A stretch of DNA of 64,000 nucleotides from Fukatsuia anoeciicola (GTDB taxonomy: Bacteria; Pseudomonadota; Gammaproteobacteria; Enterobacterales; Enterobacteriaceae), in NCBI RefSeq assembly GCF_964059965.1, contig NZ_OZ060923.1, forward strand, positions 806,001 to 870,000, given 5' to 3'. Positions 29,209-39,775 of this stretch are shown here, piece by piece; the stretch's first letter is position 1; each line of letters starts with the position of its first letter. The position numbers and the translations under genes are program-made. The notes under the pieces were generated by a model. It worked only from the letters and a program-made list of their open reading frames with translations, was not told the origin of the DNA and ran no database searches.

Positions 29209-31362
29209 TTAAATCTTTGTTCTATTAATAGATTGAATAGCGGTCAATGCAATAGTATAAACAATATCATTTACTAATGCACCACGAGACAGATCATTTA
29301 CTGGTTTACGCATTCCTTGTAACATAGGACCAATAGAAATTAAATCAGCAGAGCGCTGTACTGCTTTATAAGTAGTATTCCCAGTATTTAAATCAGGGAA
29401 AATAAATACAGTAGCCTTCCCAGCTACTGGTGAATTAGGTGCTTTAGATTTAGCTACATCTGCCATGATGGCAGCATCGTATTGTAATGGCCCATCAATA
29501 ATTAAATCAGGGCGCTTTTCTTTTGCTAAGCGAGTAGCTTCACGAACTTTTTCTACGTCATTACCAACACCAGAATTTCCAGTAGAATAAGAAATCATTG
29601 CTACCTTAGGTTCAATACCAAATGCTTCGGCTGAATCTGCAGATTGAATTGCAATTTCAGCTAGTTGATCAGCACTAGGATCAGGATTAATGGCGCAATC
29701 ACCATATACAAGGACTTGATCAGGAAGTAACATAAAAAATATTGATGAAACTAGCGAATTTCCTGGTGCTGTTTTTATTAATTGTAATGCCGGACGAATA
29801 GTGTTAGCTGTGGTATGCAGCGCTCCAGAAACTAATCCATCAACTTTATTTTGCTCTAACATCATTGTACCTAACACTACATTATCTTCCAGTTGTTTAC
29901 GCGCAATTATTTCAGTCATTCCTTTTTCTTTACGCAACTCAATTAGTCTGAAAACATAATGTTCACGTACTATAACAGGATCAATTAATTCAATATTTTC
30001 ACCTAATTTAATACCATGTATTGCTGCAACTCGAAGAATTTCTTTAGGATCACCTAAAAGCACTGGGGTAGCAATGCCACGTTCAGCGCAAATAGAGGCT
30101 GCTTTCATAGTGCGTGGTTCTTGACCCTCAGGAAGCACGATACGTTTAGCTGCTTCACGAGCTAGTTCTGTTAGTTTATGGCGAAATACAGGCGGTGATA
30201 AATGATGTAAACGTGTAGAAGCAATACTAAGTGAATTAATCCATTCACTACTAATATAGCTGGCAATATAATTTTGTAATTTCTCAACACGCTCGTGATC
30301 ATCTGCTGATACTTCTAGACTAAAATTTTGTAGATTTAGTGATGTTTGCCAGCTATTAGTACTAACCATAAAGATTGGTAGACCTGTTTGAAAAGCACGC
30401 TGACAAAGCTGTCTAATAGAATCATCTATTTGATACCCCCCAGTAAGTAAAATAGCACCAATAGTAATACCATTCATCGCTGCTAAACAGGCAGCAACCA
30501 ACACATCTGGACGATCTGCTGAAGTGACGAGTAACACTCCTGGACGCCAATATGTTAGCATATTAGGTAGACTAAGAGCACAAAAAATGATAGATTTAAC
30601 GCGGCGTGTAGTTATATCGCCTTGATTGATGATGCTAGCATTAAGATGTCGACAGATATCAATAGCACGGATAGCAATGAGATCAATACTCCATGGTATA
30701 CATCCGTATAATGGTAACGGGCTTCTGTTATATAACTGGTTTTGTTGAAACATTGTTACTTCGTTTTTATTAGAATTATCAAAAATTTCATATAAATCAG
30801 GACGAGTATGTCCTTGTTTATCAATAGGGGCATTTAATTTATTAATAATTACACCAGCAATATTTTTATTTTCGATACCACCAAAACTAGAGGCAACGAG
30901 TTCAATATGTTCTTTTAGCTGACATAATGAATGATAACCTAATGCTAAAACAAAAACAATTTGAGCATTTAAGGTTTTAGCAATCTGATAATTCAGTGCA
31001 TTAGCAAAAGGATGTTTGTGGGTTGGAACCAGGCCCTCAATTAATATTACCTCAGCATTTCGTGTATTTTTATCATAACGAGCAACTATTTCATCCATTA
31101 ATAGGTCTTGCTGATTAGAACTTAATAGTGCTAATGTTTCAGCCTCACTCATCTTTAGTGGTTCGACAGTATGAATACTAGAATTAGCTCTAATAATTGC
31201 CGTAGTATGATCTAATGTATCGTCATTAAAACATGGTTGAGCAATAGGTTTAAACACACTTAGACAAACACCTTTTTGTTCTATTGCACGAATAATACCT
31301 AAGCTGACACTGGTTAAACCAACACCTGTACTTGTGGGGATTAACATAATTGTATGAGACAT
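29209..31362 (-). CDS. pta: Phosphate acetyltransferase
   Basis: Pta converts acetyl-CoA and phosphate to acetyl phosphate, feeding AckA for substrate-level ATP. From the ATG at 31362 it has 717 residues, matching the long enterobacterial form (E. coli 714). The N-terminal DRTGG/BioD-like P-loop region starts MSHTIMLIPTSTGVGLTSVS. The C-terminal PTA_PTB catalytic domain begins near residue 390 (KRIVLPEGQEPRTMKAASIC) and contains ISYSTGNSGVGNDVEKVREA. An ATG two codons upstream exists, but AGAGG lies seven bases before 31362 and only one base before the other. It follows ackA by 185 bases on the same strand. Confidence 0.97.
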   Translation of the reverse strand: MSHTIMLIPTSTGVGLTSVSLGIIRAIEQKGVCLSVFKPIAQPCFNDDTLDHTTAIIRANSSIHTVEPLKMSEAETLALLSSNQQDLLMDEIVARYDKNTRNAEVILIEGLVPTHKHPFANALNYQIAKTLNAQIVFVLALGYHSLCQLKEHIELVASSFGGIENKNIAGVIINKLNAPIDKQGHTRPDLYEIFDNSNKNEVTMFQQNQLYNRSPLPLYGCIPWSIDLIAIRAIDICRHLNASIINQGDITTRRVKSIIFCALSLPNMLTYWRPGVLLVTSADRPDVLVAACLAAMNGITIGAILLTGGYQIDDSIRQLCQRAFQTGLPIFMVSTNSWQTSLNLQNFSLEVSADDHERVEKLQNYIASYISSEWINSLSIASTRLHHLSPPVFRHKLTELAREAAKRIVLPEGQEPRTMKAASICAERGIATPVLLGDPKEILRVAAIHGIKLGENIELIDPVIVREHYVFRLIELRKEKGMTEIIARKQLEDNVVLGTMMLEQNKVDGLVSGALHTTANTIRPALQLIKTAPGNSLVSSIFFMLLPDQVLVYGDCAINPDPSADQLAEIAIQSADSAEAFGIEPKVAMISYSTGNSGVGNDVEKVREATRLAKEKRPDLIIDGPLQYDAAIMADVAKSKAPNSPVAGKATVFIFPDLNTGNTTYKAVQRSADLISIGPMLQGMRKPVNDLSRGALVNDIVYTIALTAIQSINRTKI

Positions 31363-31547
31363 GGTCATACCTCTAAGAGCCTATTCAAAATCTTTTATGC
31401 TTGTCACATTTTAATTGTAATATTTATTGAAACAAGTCTAAAATGCTTATTAACTCTATGTAGTCTATACTTTTCTTTATTTTCCTTATTTAAGCATTAT
31501 TTAAAAAAATTAGAACAGATTTATAGGTATTTATATTCTGAATTTAT

Positions 31548-32750
31548 TTATGTAGTTAAACGCGCAGTATCTTGTGCAATTATTAGTTCTTCATTAGTTA
31601 CAATAACTAAAACTGGCCTACTACCTTCTTGATTAATAAAGCCAGATTTACCAAAACGCATTACTATGTTTTTATCTAAGTCAATAGCAAAACCTAAAAG
31701 TTTTAATTTATTCAATGTTAGTTCACGTATTAACCCTGAATTTTCACCAATACCACCTGTAAAAATAACAGCATCTAAACGGTCTACCATTAGTGTACTA
31801 TAGGCACCGATATATTTTGCTAAACGATGACAAAAAACATCTATTGCTCGTTTAGCTTCTACTGTAATATAATAATTATCTTCAATATAACGGCAATCAC
31901 TTGTTGCTTCGGTTAGTCCTAGTAATCCAGATCTTGTGGTAAGTAACTTTTCAATTTGATCAATATTCATTTTAAATTTATTATGAAGATAAAAAATAAT
32001 TGCAGGATCTATATCACCACTACGCGTCCCCATCACTAGGCCTTCTAATGGTGTTAATCCCATGGAAGTGTCAACACAGCAACCATTACGTATCGCTGCG
32101 ACTGATCCACCATTACCTAAATGACAACTGATAACATTGAGGTCTTCTATAGGTTTACCTAGTTTTTTTGCCGCTTCTTGACTAACATATAAATGGCTAG
32201 TTCCATGAGCCCCATAACGACGGATACCATATTCTTGATATAATTTATACGGTAAAGCATAAAGATAAGATTCTTCTGGCATAGTCTGATGAAAAGCAGT
32301 ATCAAATACAGCTACATTTTTTTCTTTTAAATTAGGAAAAAAATAAAATGCTTCTCGAATACCAATAAGATGAGCAGGATTATGCAAGGTAGCAAATGGT
32401 ATTGCAGCTTCAATACGTTGGATAACGTAATTGTCAATAATCATTGATTTAATAAGTTTTGCACCACCATGAACAATACGATGTCCAATTGCATTCAGTT
32501 GAGTAGAAAGATCTGGTTTTTTTTTCAAAATTGTATTAACAATAAAATTTAGTGCTTCTTTATGGCTAGCCTTAGCAACTAATGGTTTTTCCTGTTTAAT
32601 GCCCTCTATTTTCCATTGAATACGGGCTTCATTAAGAGATAAACATTCAGCTAAACCAGACAAATATTCTATATTATTATCTGTATTAATAATAGCAAAT
32701 TTTAATGAAGAACTACCACAATTTAGAACTAATATTAGCTTATTTAACAT
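31548..32750 (-). CDS. ackA: Acetate kinase
   Basis: AckA makes ATP and acetate from acetyl phosphate; with Pta it forms the overflow ATP pathway. The 400-residue protein has exactly the E. coli length and starts MLNKLILVLNCGSSSLKFAI, the N-terminal kinase signature with the Asn-Cys-Gly-Ser-Ser motif. The second signature GTRSGDIDP is near residue 240, catalytic Asp/Arg in VFDTAFHQTMP near 147, and the adenosine motif FTGGIGENSGLIR near 328. ATG at 32750. Operon order ackA-pta as in E. coli; a yfbV remnant is divergent from it. Confidence 0.98.
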   Translation of the reverse strand: MLNKLILVLNCGSSSLKFAIINTDNNIEYLSGLAECLSLNEARIQWKIEGIKQEKPLVAKASHKEALNFIVNTILKKKPDLSTQLNAIGHRIVHGGAKLIKSMIIDNYVIQRIEAAIPFATLHNPAHLIGIREAFYFFPNLKEKNVAVFDTAFHQTMPEESYLYALPYKLYQEYGIRRYGAHGTSHLYVSQEAAKKLGKPIEDLNVISCHLGNGGSVAAIRNGCCVDTSMGLTPLEGLVMGTRSGDIDPAIIFYLHNKFKMNIDQIEKLLTTRSGLLGLTEATSDCRYIEDNYYITVEAKRAIDVFCHRLAKYIGAYSTLMVDRLDAVIFTGGIGENSGLIRELTLNKLKLLGFAIDLDKNIVMRFGKSGFINQEGSRPVLVIVTNEELIIAQDTARLTT

Positions 32751-32951
32751 AGAAATACCTATTTTATTTACTAATTAAATTAAACCAAGAGTTTAAAGAG
32801 AGAAATTGATTAAAGCAGTTCTCTTGCAAAAGCTAAAAACTAAAGATAACTTGAAAATCATAGGTTACTTGAAACTAAAGTTCATTATATGCAATTATAG
32901 ATATATAGTGCTTAACGATTAAAGTACACATAAAGTATAAAGAGGTTATGA

Positions 32952-33290
32952 ATGCCGCATAACACAGGAAATTTTAATCTTTCAGTAAAAGTAGAAGCAA
33001 ATTATGATAAATAACTCCTTAAATTTATTAATAAACTGATTTTAAGTGCTTTAATAAGGAAGAAATATATAAAATTTAGCTATTTGTCAGATATTAGTAC
33101 TAATTTTAATTAAAAATTATATTATTATAGTAAGATTTATATAAGTTAATTATATATCAAATAATATGATATTAATTATACTTAATGTTTATTAATAAAA
33201 ATGATAATACTAAATAGTACCTATTATATCATAATGTTTTTTGTTACCTGCTTATATTACCATTAATAATTTTATGCTAATTTAGTAGAT
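32952..33290 (+). pseudogene. yfbV: Probable yfbV remnant
   Basis: E. coli yfbV is divergent from ackA. Here, on the plus strand, an ATG at 32952 (AGAGG upstream) opens MPHNTGNFNLSVKVEANYDK, stop, then INKLILSALIRKKYIKFSYL. This resembles the YfbV stretch from NFFSLFRRGQHYSKTW to [20 protein letters not shown]. Near 33245-33290 another frame gives LILPLIILC*FSR, like TPLPPAILNWFYEV. Spacing fits a ~150-residue protein. The match is weaker than for the other remnants and rests on synteny as much as on residues. Confidence 0.45.
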
Positions 33291-33317
33291 AGAATTAAGA
33301 AAATAGTTAACTTTTAT

Positions 33318-33365
33318 CATTGCTATCGCTATTACTATTACTATTGCTATTACTATTACTATTGT
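33318..33365. repeat. Microsatellite of ATT/ACT/GCT triplets
   Basis: About eight six-base units of the type GCTATTACTATT run through this stretch, with small variants. It is in non-coding DNA between the yfbV and yfbR remnants. Confidence 0.85.
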
Positions 33366-33915
33366 ATTCTTTATTTATAGTTTACAATTATAGAAATTAT
33401 AGTAGCTACATAAGAAATCAATAACATCATCATTGTTAATTTTGTTACAATAGTTTCATGGTATGTGCTAGAAATTAAGCAAAGTTAATAAGGAATAACA
33501 CCCATTAAAATAACATTACTATTAAGTAATAGTTAAATTACTTAAATTTATATTTGAGTAATTAATCTAAATATTTCCAGTAATTTATAATACAAATTTA
33601 AATTTATGTATTAAAAAAACACTGAAATTTTACATAAATTTTTTATAAATTAGGTTGATTTAAAGAATAGTTTTTTAGTAATTTTTTCTAGTTATATTCG
33701 AACTTAAGCAAATTTTTTTATTATTAACTGGTTATTCTTCTAGATATTTAAATAATTTAATAAATAATTAGTTTATTTTACTATATTTTCATAATTACTA
33801 TCATGATAATTGTTAATTAAATAAAGAAAAATTATCTTTTAATTCTTATAGTAAGGTTTTTTATTAATATTTATTAGAAACTATTTTTAATTTTTTATAT
33901 TAATAGATAATTTAT

Positions 33916-33957
33916 TTGTTATAGTAATTTATTGATAATAATAAATTACTATAACAA
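33916..33957. repeat. 18-bp perfect stem with 6-base loop
   Basis: Arms 33916-33933 and 33940-33957 (TTGTTATAGTAATTTATT and its complement) around GATAAT. It lies inside or at the end of the traceable yfbR remnant, so it arose in decaying coding sequence and not in a designed terminator. Confidence 0.9.
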
Positions 33958-34205
33958 TTTTATTAGTATTATAATAGATATTAGTAGTATTACTTATTTA
34001 ATATGAAATTTATTTTAAATTTGTGATTTTAATCATAATTAATATATGAATAATAAAAGTAACTTATAAGTTATGCTCAGAAATATTTTAATACATATAT
34101 TGTATATTAATAGTTAGTGTGAATTATAGTAAAATAAAATAAATAAGTATAAATAATTCATAATAAATACTCTGTATTATGTTTAACTGCTTTATTTTCA
34201 TCACA
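33950..34205 (-). pseudogene. yfbR: yfbR remnant (5'-deoxynucleotidase)
   Basis: Immediately downstream of alaA on the same strand, as in E. coli. The minus strand opens MKIKQLNIIQSIYYELFILI, and further on another frame reads EHNL*VTFIIHILIMIKITN, in exact register with the HD-domain segment [20 protein letters not shown] (the Gln codon CAA has become a TAA stop). Then VILLISIIILIKLL follows IALLAMYHDASEVL. The metal-ligand His of the first motif is retained but the second His-Asp is gone. Loss removes dNMP phosphatase activity in nucleotide salvage. Confidence 0.78.
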
Positions 34206-34222
34206 ATTTATTTAATTTTTGA

Positions 34223-34249
34223 TACCGCCTACTTAACAAATAGGCGGTA
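34223..34249 (-). terminator. G+C-rich hairpin after alaA
   Basis: Arms TACCGCCTA (34223-34231) and TAGGCGGTA (34241-34249) form a 9-bp stem about 115 bases after the alaA stop and just before the yfbR remnant. It is the most G+C-rich element in the gap. No good U-run follows on the minus strand, so it may be an old intercistronic element instead of an active terminator. Confidence 0.5.
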
Positions 34250-34363
34250 AATCTGCAGATAACACTTAATATAAGCAATAAGTTTTATAAACTTTTAATT
34301 ATCTCAATAATACTCAGATAATTTTTAATAAGTTTTAATGAGTTATAATTATTAATTAAATAA

Positions 34364-35599
34364 TCACTTTTGCTTATATTTTTTAAAAAATTGTGCTAGT
34401 TTATTAATTGCAATTGTCAATTCATCTATAACTGGCAATATAATAATACGAAAGTGATCTGGATTGGGCCAATGAAATGCGCTACCGTGCACTAATAATA
34501 CTTTTTCCTGAGAAAGTAAATCTAATACCATTTTTTCATCATTATATACTTTAAAGCGTTTATCAATGCGTGGAAACATATAGAATGCTCCACGTGGTTT
34601 AACACAACTTACACCTTCAATCTGATTAATCTGTTCCCAGACTTTATTACGTTGTTCGTATAAACGTCCTCCTGGTTTAATAAATTCATTTATACGCTGA
34701 TAACCTTCCAATGCTGCCTGTATAGCATATTGCATTGGTACATTAGCGCAAAGGCGCATTGAAGATAGTGTATCTAAACCGTCTATGTAGCTTATTGCAT
34801 GTTTTTTTGGACCATGCAATATCATCCAACCTTGACGAAAACCAGCAGCGCTATAAGTTTTAGATAAGCCACTAAAAGTTATGGTAAATAGATCAGGAGC
34901 TAGGGTAGCAATAGAGTAATGTATCATATTATCATAGAGGATTTTATCGTAGATTTCATCGGCGAAAATAATTAGATTATGTTTACGAGCAATGGCACTA
35001 ATATCTTTTAATAGTTCTTTACTATAAACTGCTCCTGTTGGGTTGTTTGGGTTAATGATTACAATACCGCGAGTGTTTGATGTAATTTTTTTACAGATAT
35101 CATTAAGATCAGGAAACCAACTAGCACTTTCATCACAAAAATAATGCACTGCCTTGCCATTAGATAATGATACTGCAGCAGTCCATAATGGATAGTCAGG
35201 TGTTGGTATAAGTATTTCGTCATTAGCATTAAGTAATGCTTGCATCGCTTGCTGAATAAGCTCAGAAACACCGTTACCAATATAAATATCTTCTACTGTC
35301 AAATCATGCATTCCCTGTTCTTGATAGTGCTGCATGATAGATTTACGTGCAGAATATAGTCCTTTTGAATCACAATAGCCTTGAGCCATTGGTAAATTAC
35401 GTATAACATCAACTAGAATTTTATTAGATGTATTAAAACCAAAAGATGCTGGATTGCCAATATTAAGCTTTAATACTTTATGACCTTCTTCTTCAAGACG
35501 TTTTGCTTCTTTTAATGCTAAGCCACGAATATCATAATCTACATTTTCTAGTTTATTAGCTTTCTTAATTGGTTTGCTAGATTTTTTAATAAGCAACAT
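34364..35599 (-). CDS. alaA: Glutamate-pyruvate aminotransferase AlaA
   Basis: AlaA is a PLP-dependent class I aminotransferase making alanine from pyruvate and glutamate. The 411-residue protein matches E. coli AlaA (405) throughout: NVDYDIRGLALKEAKRLEEE near residue 19, INPNNPTGAVYSKELL near 180 with the substrate Asn, FADEIYDKILYD near 211, and FSGLSKTYSAAGFRQGWM near 240 containing the PLP-binding Lys. The N-terminus is about eight residues longer than in E. coli, with several Lys. ATG at 35599. Alanine synthesis may be supplied to the host or used for peptidoglycan. Confidence 0.96.
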   Translation of the reverse strand: MLLIKKSSKPIKKANKLENVDYDIRGLALKEAKRLEEEGHKVLKLNIGNPASFGFNTSNKILVDVIRNLPMAQGYCDSKGLYSARKSIMQHYQEQGMHDLTVEDIYIGNGVSELIQQAMQALLNANDEILIPTPDYPLWTAAVSLSNGKAVHYFCDESASWFPDLNDICKKITSNTRGIVIINPNNPTGAVYSKELLKDISAIARKHNLIIFADEIYDKILYDNMIHYSIATLAPDLFTITFSGLSKTYSAAGFRQGWMILHGPKKHAISYIDGLDTLSSMRLCANVPMQYAIQAALEGYQRINEFIKPGGRLYEQRNKVWEQINQIEGVSCVKPRGAFYMFPRIDKRFKVYNDEKMVLDLLSQEKVLLVHGSAFHWPNPDHFRIIILPVIDELTIAINKLAQFFKKYKQK

Positions 35600-37321
35600 A
35601 AAATAAGCCTTCTGTTAATTAAAATAGATCTTTCATATAAAATAAGGTAAATAATATTTAATACACTTTGATGTTATGGATTTTTAAAGACTTATACTTT
35701 TATATTAGATTCTTATAAAATTATAATATATTATGCGTATTTAAAATGCTTATAAAATACATTAATTACTAGTGTATATATAAGTACGTAAAAATTATGA
35801 ATATTAGATAACATAATACTTATAGTATGCAGTAAAATTTTATAAGATTTTTAAGGGTTTCCAAAAAAATTTTTTTAATTATAAAACATAGTTATTTAAT
35901 ATTACTGTTTTTAACATAGAGTATTTAAATCTTATTTAACTATTAATTTTATAAATTATGAAACAGATTTTATGATATAATTACTATTTATTTATTATTG
36001 CTATACTAGTGAGCTGCTTTTAACTTAAAAATATTTAATATTTAGTTATTTTTCTATGTTTTTAACAATAAAATATTTATTTACTTTTATGCTATTTATA
36101 AAAAGAATTATTAAAAATTAAGTTTTTAGTAAACTAAAAAATTAAATGTTTAGAATATTTAAGGTAGTAATAAATTATTTTTACTTTTAGTGATTAGTAG
36201 TAGATATAGCATAAAATTTTTTTAAATTATTCTTATTTTTAAAAATATAATAAGTTTTATATCATATAATTGATTTCAGTAAAATAATTAATCAATATAT
36301 CAATATATTTCTGCTTGTTTGTACAATTATTTTTTATATAGCTATATTGTAAGACTTTTTGTTAATATATAAAAAGATAATTTAAATATTACTATTATTT
36401 TAATTATCCTAGTTAGTTAATTACGTATTACAATTAAATATATAAAATTTTGAATAATAAAATTTTAAAAATATATGAATAAAATAATAAATATACTATT
36501 ATAATTTTAGTAGTATTAAATTTTTACTATTAATACTTGTATGTTAACTAAAAATACTATTTTATTAGGTATTTTTATTTTAAATGATTTATTTATATCT
36601 TAATAAAAGAAAGAATATATAAGGAATATATAAATTATATATATATAACAATAATAAAATTAAAGAAATAATTTAGCTACAGAACTAATTAATATAAAAT
36701 TATTTAATAATATATTCTAATATTAATTTTTTGTTAATTAGTATAGTGATTAAATATAATAAATAATTTGATTAAATTAAATTGATATTCTGAATATTAT
36801 ATTATATTAGATTATATTATACAATGCTATAATAAAAAGGTATACTATCTTTGATAGTATTCTAAATTTAAAAATAGTAGATAATTTTATTTAAAGCAAA
36901 TTAGTTACTGATACTAAAATTATCTAATTGTGGTAGATTACTATTATTTAAGAACCTGTAAGATATTTGATAATATATATAATATATAATATTACAGTTA
37001 TTAATTCTTTATCTTAATATTTAGGTTTAATTTATATAAATAATAAAGTTATATTAGATATTTTATAAATCTTATAACTAGAAAACAATTAACGTGTAAG
37101 TTGTAAAATTAAATAGTACTAATGGGTATGATTGAAATGATTAAAAGTTATTAAATAAAATACTATAACTTTTATAACAGTATATTTCTATTATAAAATT
37201 TATAAAAATGTTTGATAAAACACTAAAAATAAAAAATATATTACAGTATTTAAATAAATTTTAAATTGGCAATAAGAAAGTAAAAAAACAAAATAAAATA
37301 AAAATTAGTAATCATGCTACT
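35600..37321. other. Gene-free stretch between alaA and rppH
   Basis: 1.7 kb of extremely AT-rich DNA. By synteny lrhA (divergent from alaA) and ptsP (after rppH) would be sought here; I could follow neither. No repeat A or B is seen. Short TATA-type dinucleotide runs occur near 36630-36650. Confidence 0.55.
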
Positions 37322-37356
37322 AATGTAGATAATTAATGTTATTAATTATCTACATT
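37322..37356 (-). terminator. Perfect 16-bp stem-loop right after rppH
   Basis: Arms 37322-37337 and 37341-37356 (AATGTAGATAATTAAT and its complement) around GTT. It begins two bases past the rppH stop on the minus strand and is followed within 25 bases by a T-rich run on that strand, so it is a plausible though unconventional terminator. Confidence 0.6.
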
Positions 37357-37358
37357 TA

Positions 37359-37859
37359 TTATTTATGCTTATTATTAATGACATGCATTGCCATTATTGT
37401 GGTTGCGAATTCTTTCATAACCCTGCGGTATACATCGCGTTTAAAAGAAACAATTTGACGCACTGGATACCAATAACTTACCCAAATCCAGTTATCAAAT
37501 TCTGGAATACTACTGCGTTCTATATTAATATCAGAATCATTCCCAGTTAGTTGTAACAAAAACCAGCGTTGTTTTTGGCCAATACATACCGGTTTTGTAT
37601 CCCAACGCACTAAACGTTTAGGTAGTTTATAACGTAACCAGTTACGGCTCGAAGTTAGTATACAAACATTTTTTTTACTTAGACCTATTTCTTCAAAGAG
37701 CTCACGGTACATTGCCTGTTCTGGTATTTCACTAAATTTAATTCCACCCTGAGGAAATTGCCAAGAATGCTGACCATAACGTCGAGCCCATAGAACTTGC
37801 CCTTGTCGATTACAGAGTATAATACCAACGCTTAGGCGGTAGCCATCTTTATCAATCAC
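37359..37859 (-). CDS. rppH: RNA pyrophosphohydrolase RppH
   Basis: RppH removes pyrophosphate from mRNA 5' ends to trigger RNase E decay. The 166-residue protein is slightly shorter than E. coli RppH (176), lacking the very C-terminus. It starts MIDKDGYRLSVGIILCNRQG and has a complete Nudix box, beginning GGIKFSEIPEQAMYRELFEE near residue 38 with all catalytic Glu. SSRNWLRYKLPKRLVRWDTK further on is typical of the family. Start is GTG at 37859, by alignment with the family. The mutH remnant is divergent from it, the E. coli arrangement; ptsP, normally downstream, is not traceable. Confidence 0.96.
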   Translation of the reverse strand: MIDKDGYRLSVGIILCNRQGQVLWARRYGQHSWQFPQGGIKFSEIPEQAMYRELFEEIGLSKKNVCILTSSRNWLRYKLPKRLVRWDTKPVCIGQKQRWFLLQLTGNDSDINIERSSIPEFDNWIWVSYWYPVRQIVSFKRDVYRRVMKEFATTIMAMHVINNKHK

Positions 37860-38484
37860 TAAACCACCTCGATTAACTTATAATTTAAAGATACTCCGAT
37901 TGTTTCATAATAATTATAAGTGGTAAACTATTGGTTATGGGTTTATGTGAGATAATAATATCTGTATATAATTTATAAATATAAAAATTTTTCTATATTA
38001 GAATTGTAAATTAAAAAATAATATTAATTTAATTAAGTAATCTTAAAATTTATAGATAAAAATTAATATTTTATTTGTTTTTATTAAAAATTTAGTATTT
38101 AAAATAAAAATAATTATATCTATTATTAGAATATCATCTAATTTATTATTAGATACCTTTTAGTACACTAAAGAAAATTATCGTACTAATTAAATTTTTT
38201 AGTTTACTTTTTAATCTATTGATAAGTTTTACCATGTAAATTAATTTTTAAATAAGATCTCATATATATTTATTTTTTCATTACTTTCATATAATGAATA
38301 TGAGATATTCTTCTTGCTCAAGTATTATATAATTTTATTTTAGAGTATTTAGCGATAAGTTCAATAAATTATTCCTACTAATTTGAAGAAAATAATAGAT
38401 AAGTATGTTGTTAAAATTTCACCTAGATATTAAGGTTAGCAGTAAGTAATAGAAGAATTTATTAATATTAGCTTAAATTAAAAA

Positions 38485-38835
38485 CTATTTTAATAAACCT
38501 TATAAAGCATTATGGTACCTAAAAAAGAGTACTATATTTCTTTGACTAATCACTAATTTAGTATCTCCTATTCTAGGAGTTTGTATGCTAAGTAAATAAA
38601 ATAATTTTGCTATAACTAAAGAGGACTCATAGATTTAATTATCTTAGGTAAGATTTAAAGTATTACTACCCGCTTACAGTAAAGCTTTATAATTATAACT
38701 AAAGGCTGCCAATTATTATAATAAAAATATAATTGATGAAATAAGATGCCTAATTATAATATTATCTATAATTTTATCTAAAAAGGCTTTATTTATAAGT
38801 TATTTAGTTATTATTTTATTTTTTAAAAAACTAAT
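38485..38835 (+). pseudogene. mutH: mutH remnant (mismatch-repair endonuclease)
   Basis: Divergent from rppH, where E. coli has mutH. Plus-strand frames read FNKPYKALWYLKKSTIFL then LITNLVSPILGV, in register with [20 protein letters not shown] and RRVGSPLLWS. Next LIDLIILGKI*SITTR matches LMDMIVLGQVERITAR. Near 38780 KGFIYKLFSYYFI matches RGFYLKKNFTSALL. Total spacing equals the C-terminal half of a 229-residue MutH. Several stops and frameshifts confirm decay; the N-terminal catalytic half is not traceable. Its loss fits a raised mutation rate. Confidence 0.8.
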
Positions 38836-39775
38836 AATTAAACTTAATTTTGATTATAATTAAATTAAATAATACTGTAATATTTTTTGTATTTTTATAA
38901 GGTGTATAGGTAATATTTAAATGAATTATTAATCCTAAATGTGTTATTTCTAAATACGTTAACTATTATAAAGATTATTTTAATGTAAATAAAATTATTT
39001 TCCTTTTTCTAGTTTTAATTATTTTAAAATTACCAAAAACATGATAAACTTAAGTTGAGTAGGTTGGATTTACTGTAGTAATATTTATGTATCTAGCATT
39101 GCTAATTTCTATTATTAGATTATTAGGCTAACTAATCTAGTGTTTACTTTGTAAAAGTATTCTAATACGTGATTTTAATCTATTCTGTAATAGTTATTTA
39201 TAGTTTAGAAGTTAATTGAAAAAATTCATGAACCTGTTCTTAAAAATAAAATTATTATAGTAATAATATTAGTTTTTAAGAACACTATTATATAAATTAT
39301 GTATTAAATATTATTTTTATTTTAAATCTTATAACAATAATAATTAGATTCTTTAATCTTTTATTTGTTACGGCGTTTGTGGTTATGGTTGTGGTTGTTA
39401 TTATAATAACAATACTTATTACTTAATCTACTAGGATTTTATTAATCAAAGAATTTATTAGTTAAGTACTATTACTTATTTTTGATTTTAGCAGGTATAA
39501 CTTTAATATTAAAAAGTTTTTAAATATAAGTATCAAAAGTATACATTTATTTTATTTTATTCTTAATAAGAATTAAAAATTTTTAATTAGTTATAAAATA
39601 AAAATTATTTTAATTTATTAAAATTAATATAGAACGTTTTTACGTAGTTAACTAAGATTAGCGTCTTAATTACTAATATAATAATAGTAGCTATTAAATA
39701 ACCTATCTCGCCTATTTTCCCTTTTAGCATTGCCAAGAAAACAAGATGGATTCTAAAATCTTCTACGATATATAA
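38836..39775. other. Gene-free stretch upstream of the asd stop
   Basis: No gene seen. It contains an imperfect inverted repeat at 39236-39283 (GTTCTTAAAAA arms) and a short GGTTAT/GTGGTT-type repeat near 39376-39400. Confidence 0.5.

Noticed and set aside
33318..33365. Possible CRISPR-like array
   Set aside because: Units are six bases with no spacers and no cas genes nearby; it is a microsatellite. No CRISPR array was seen in the window.
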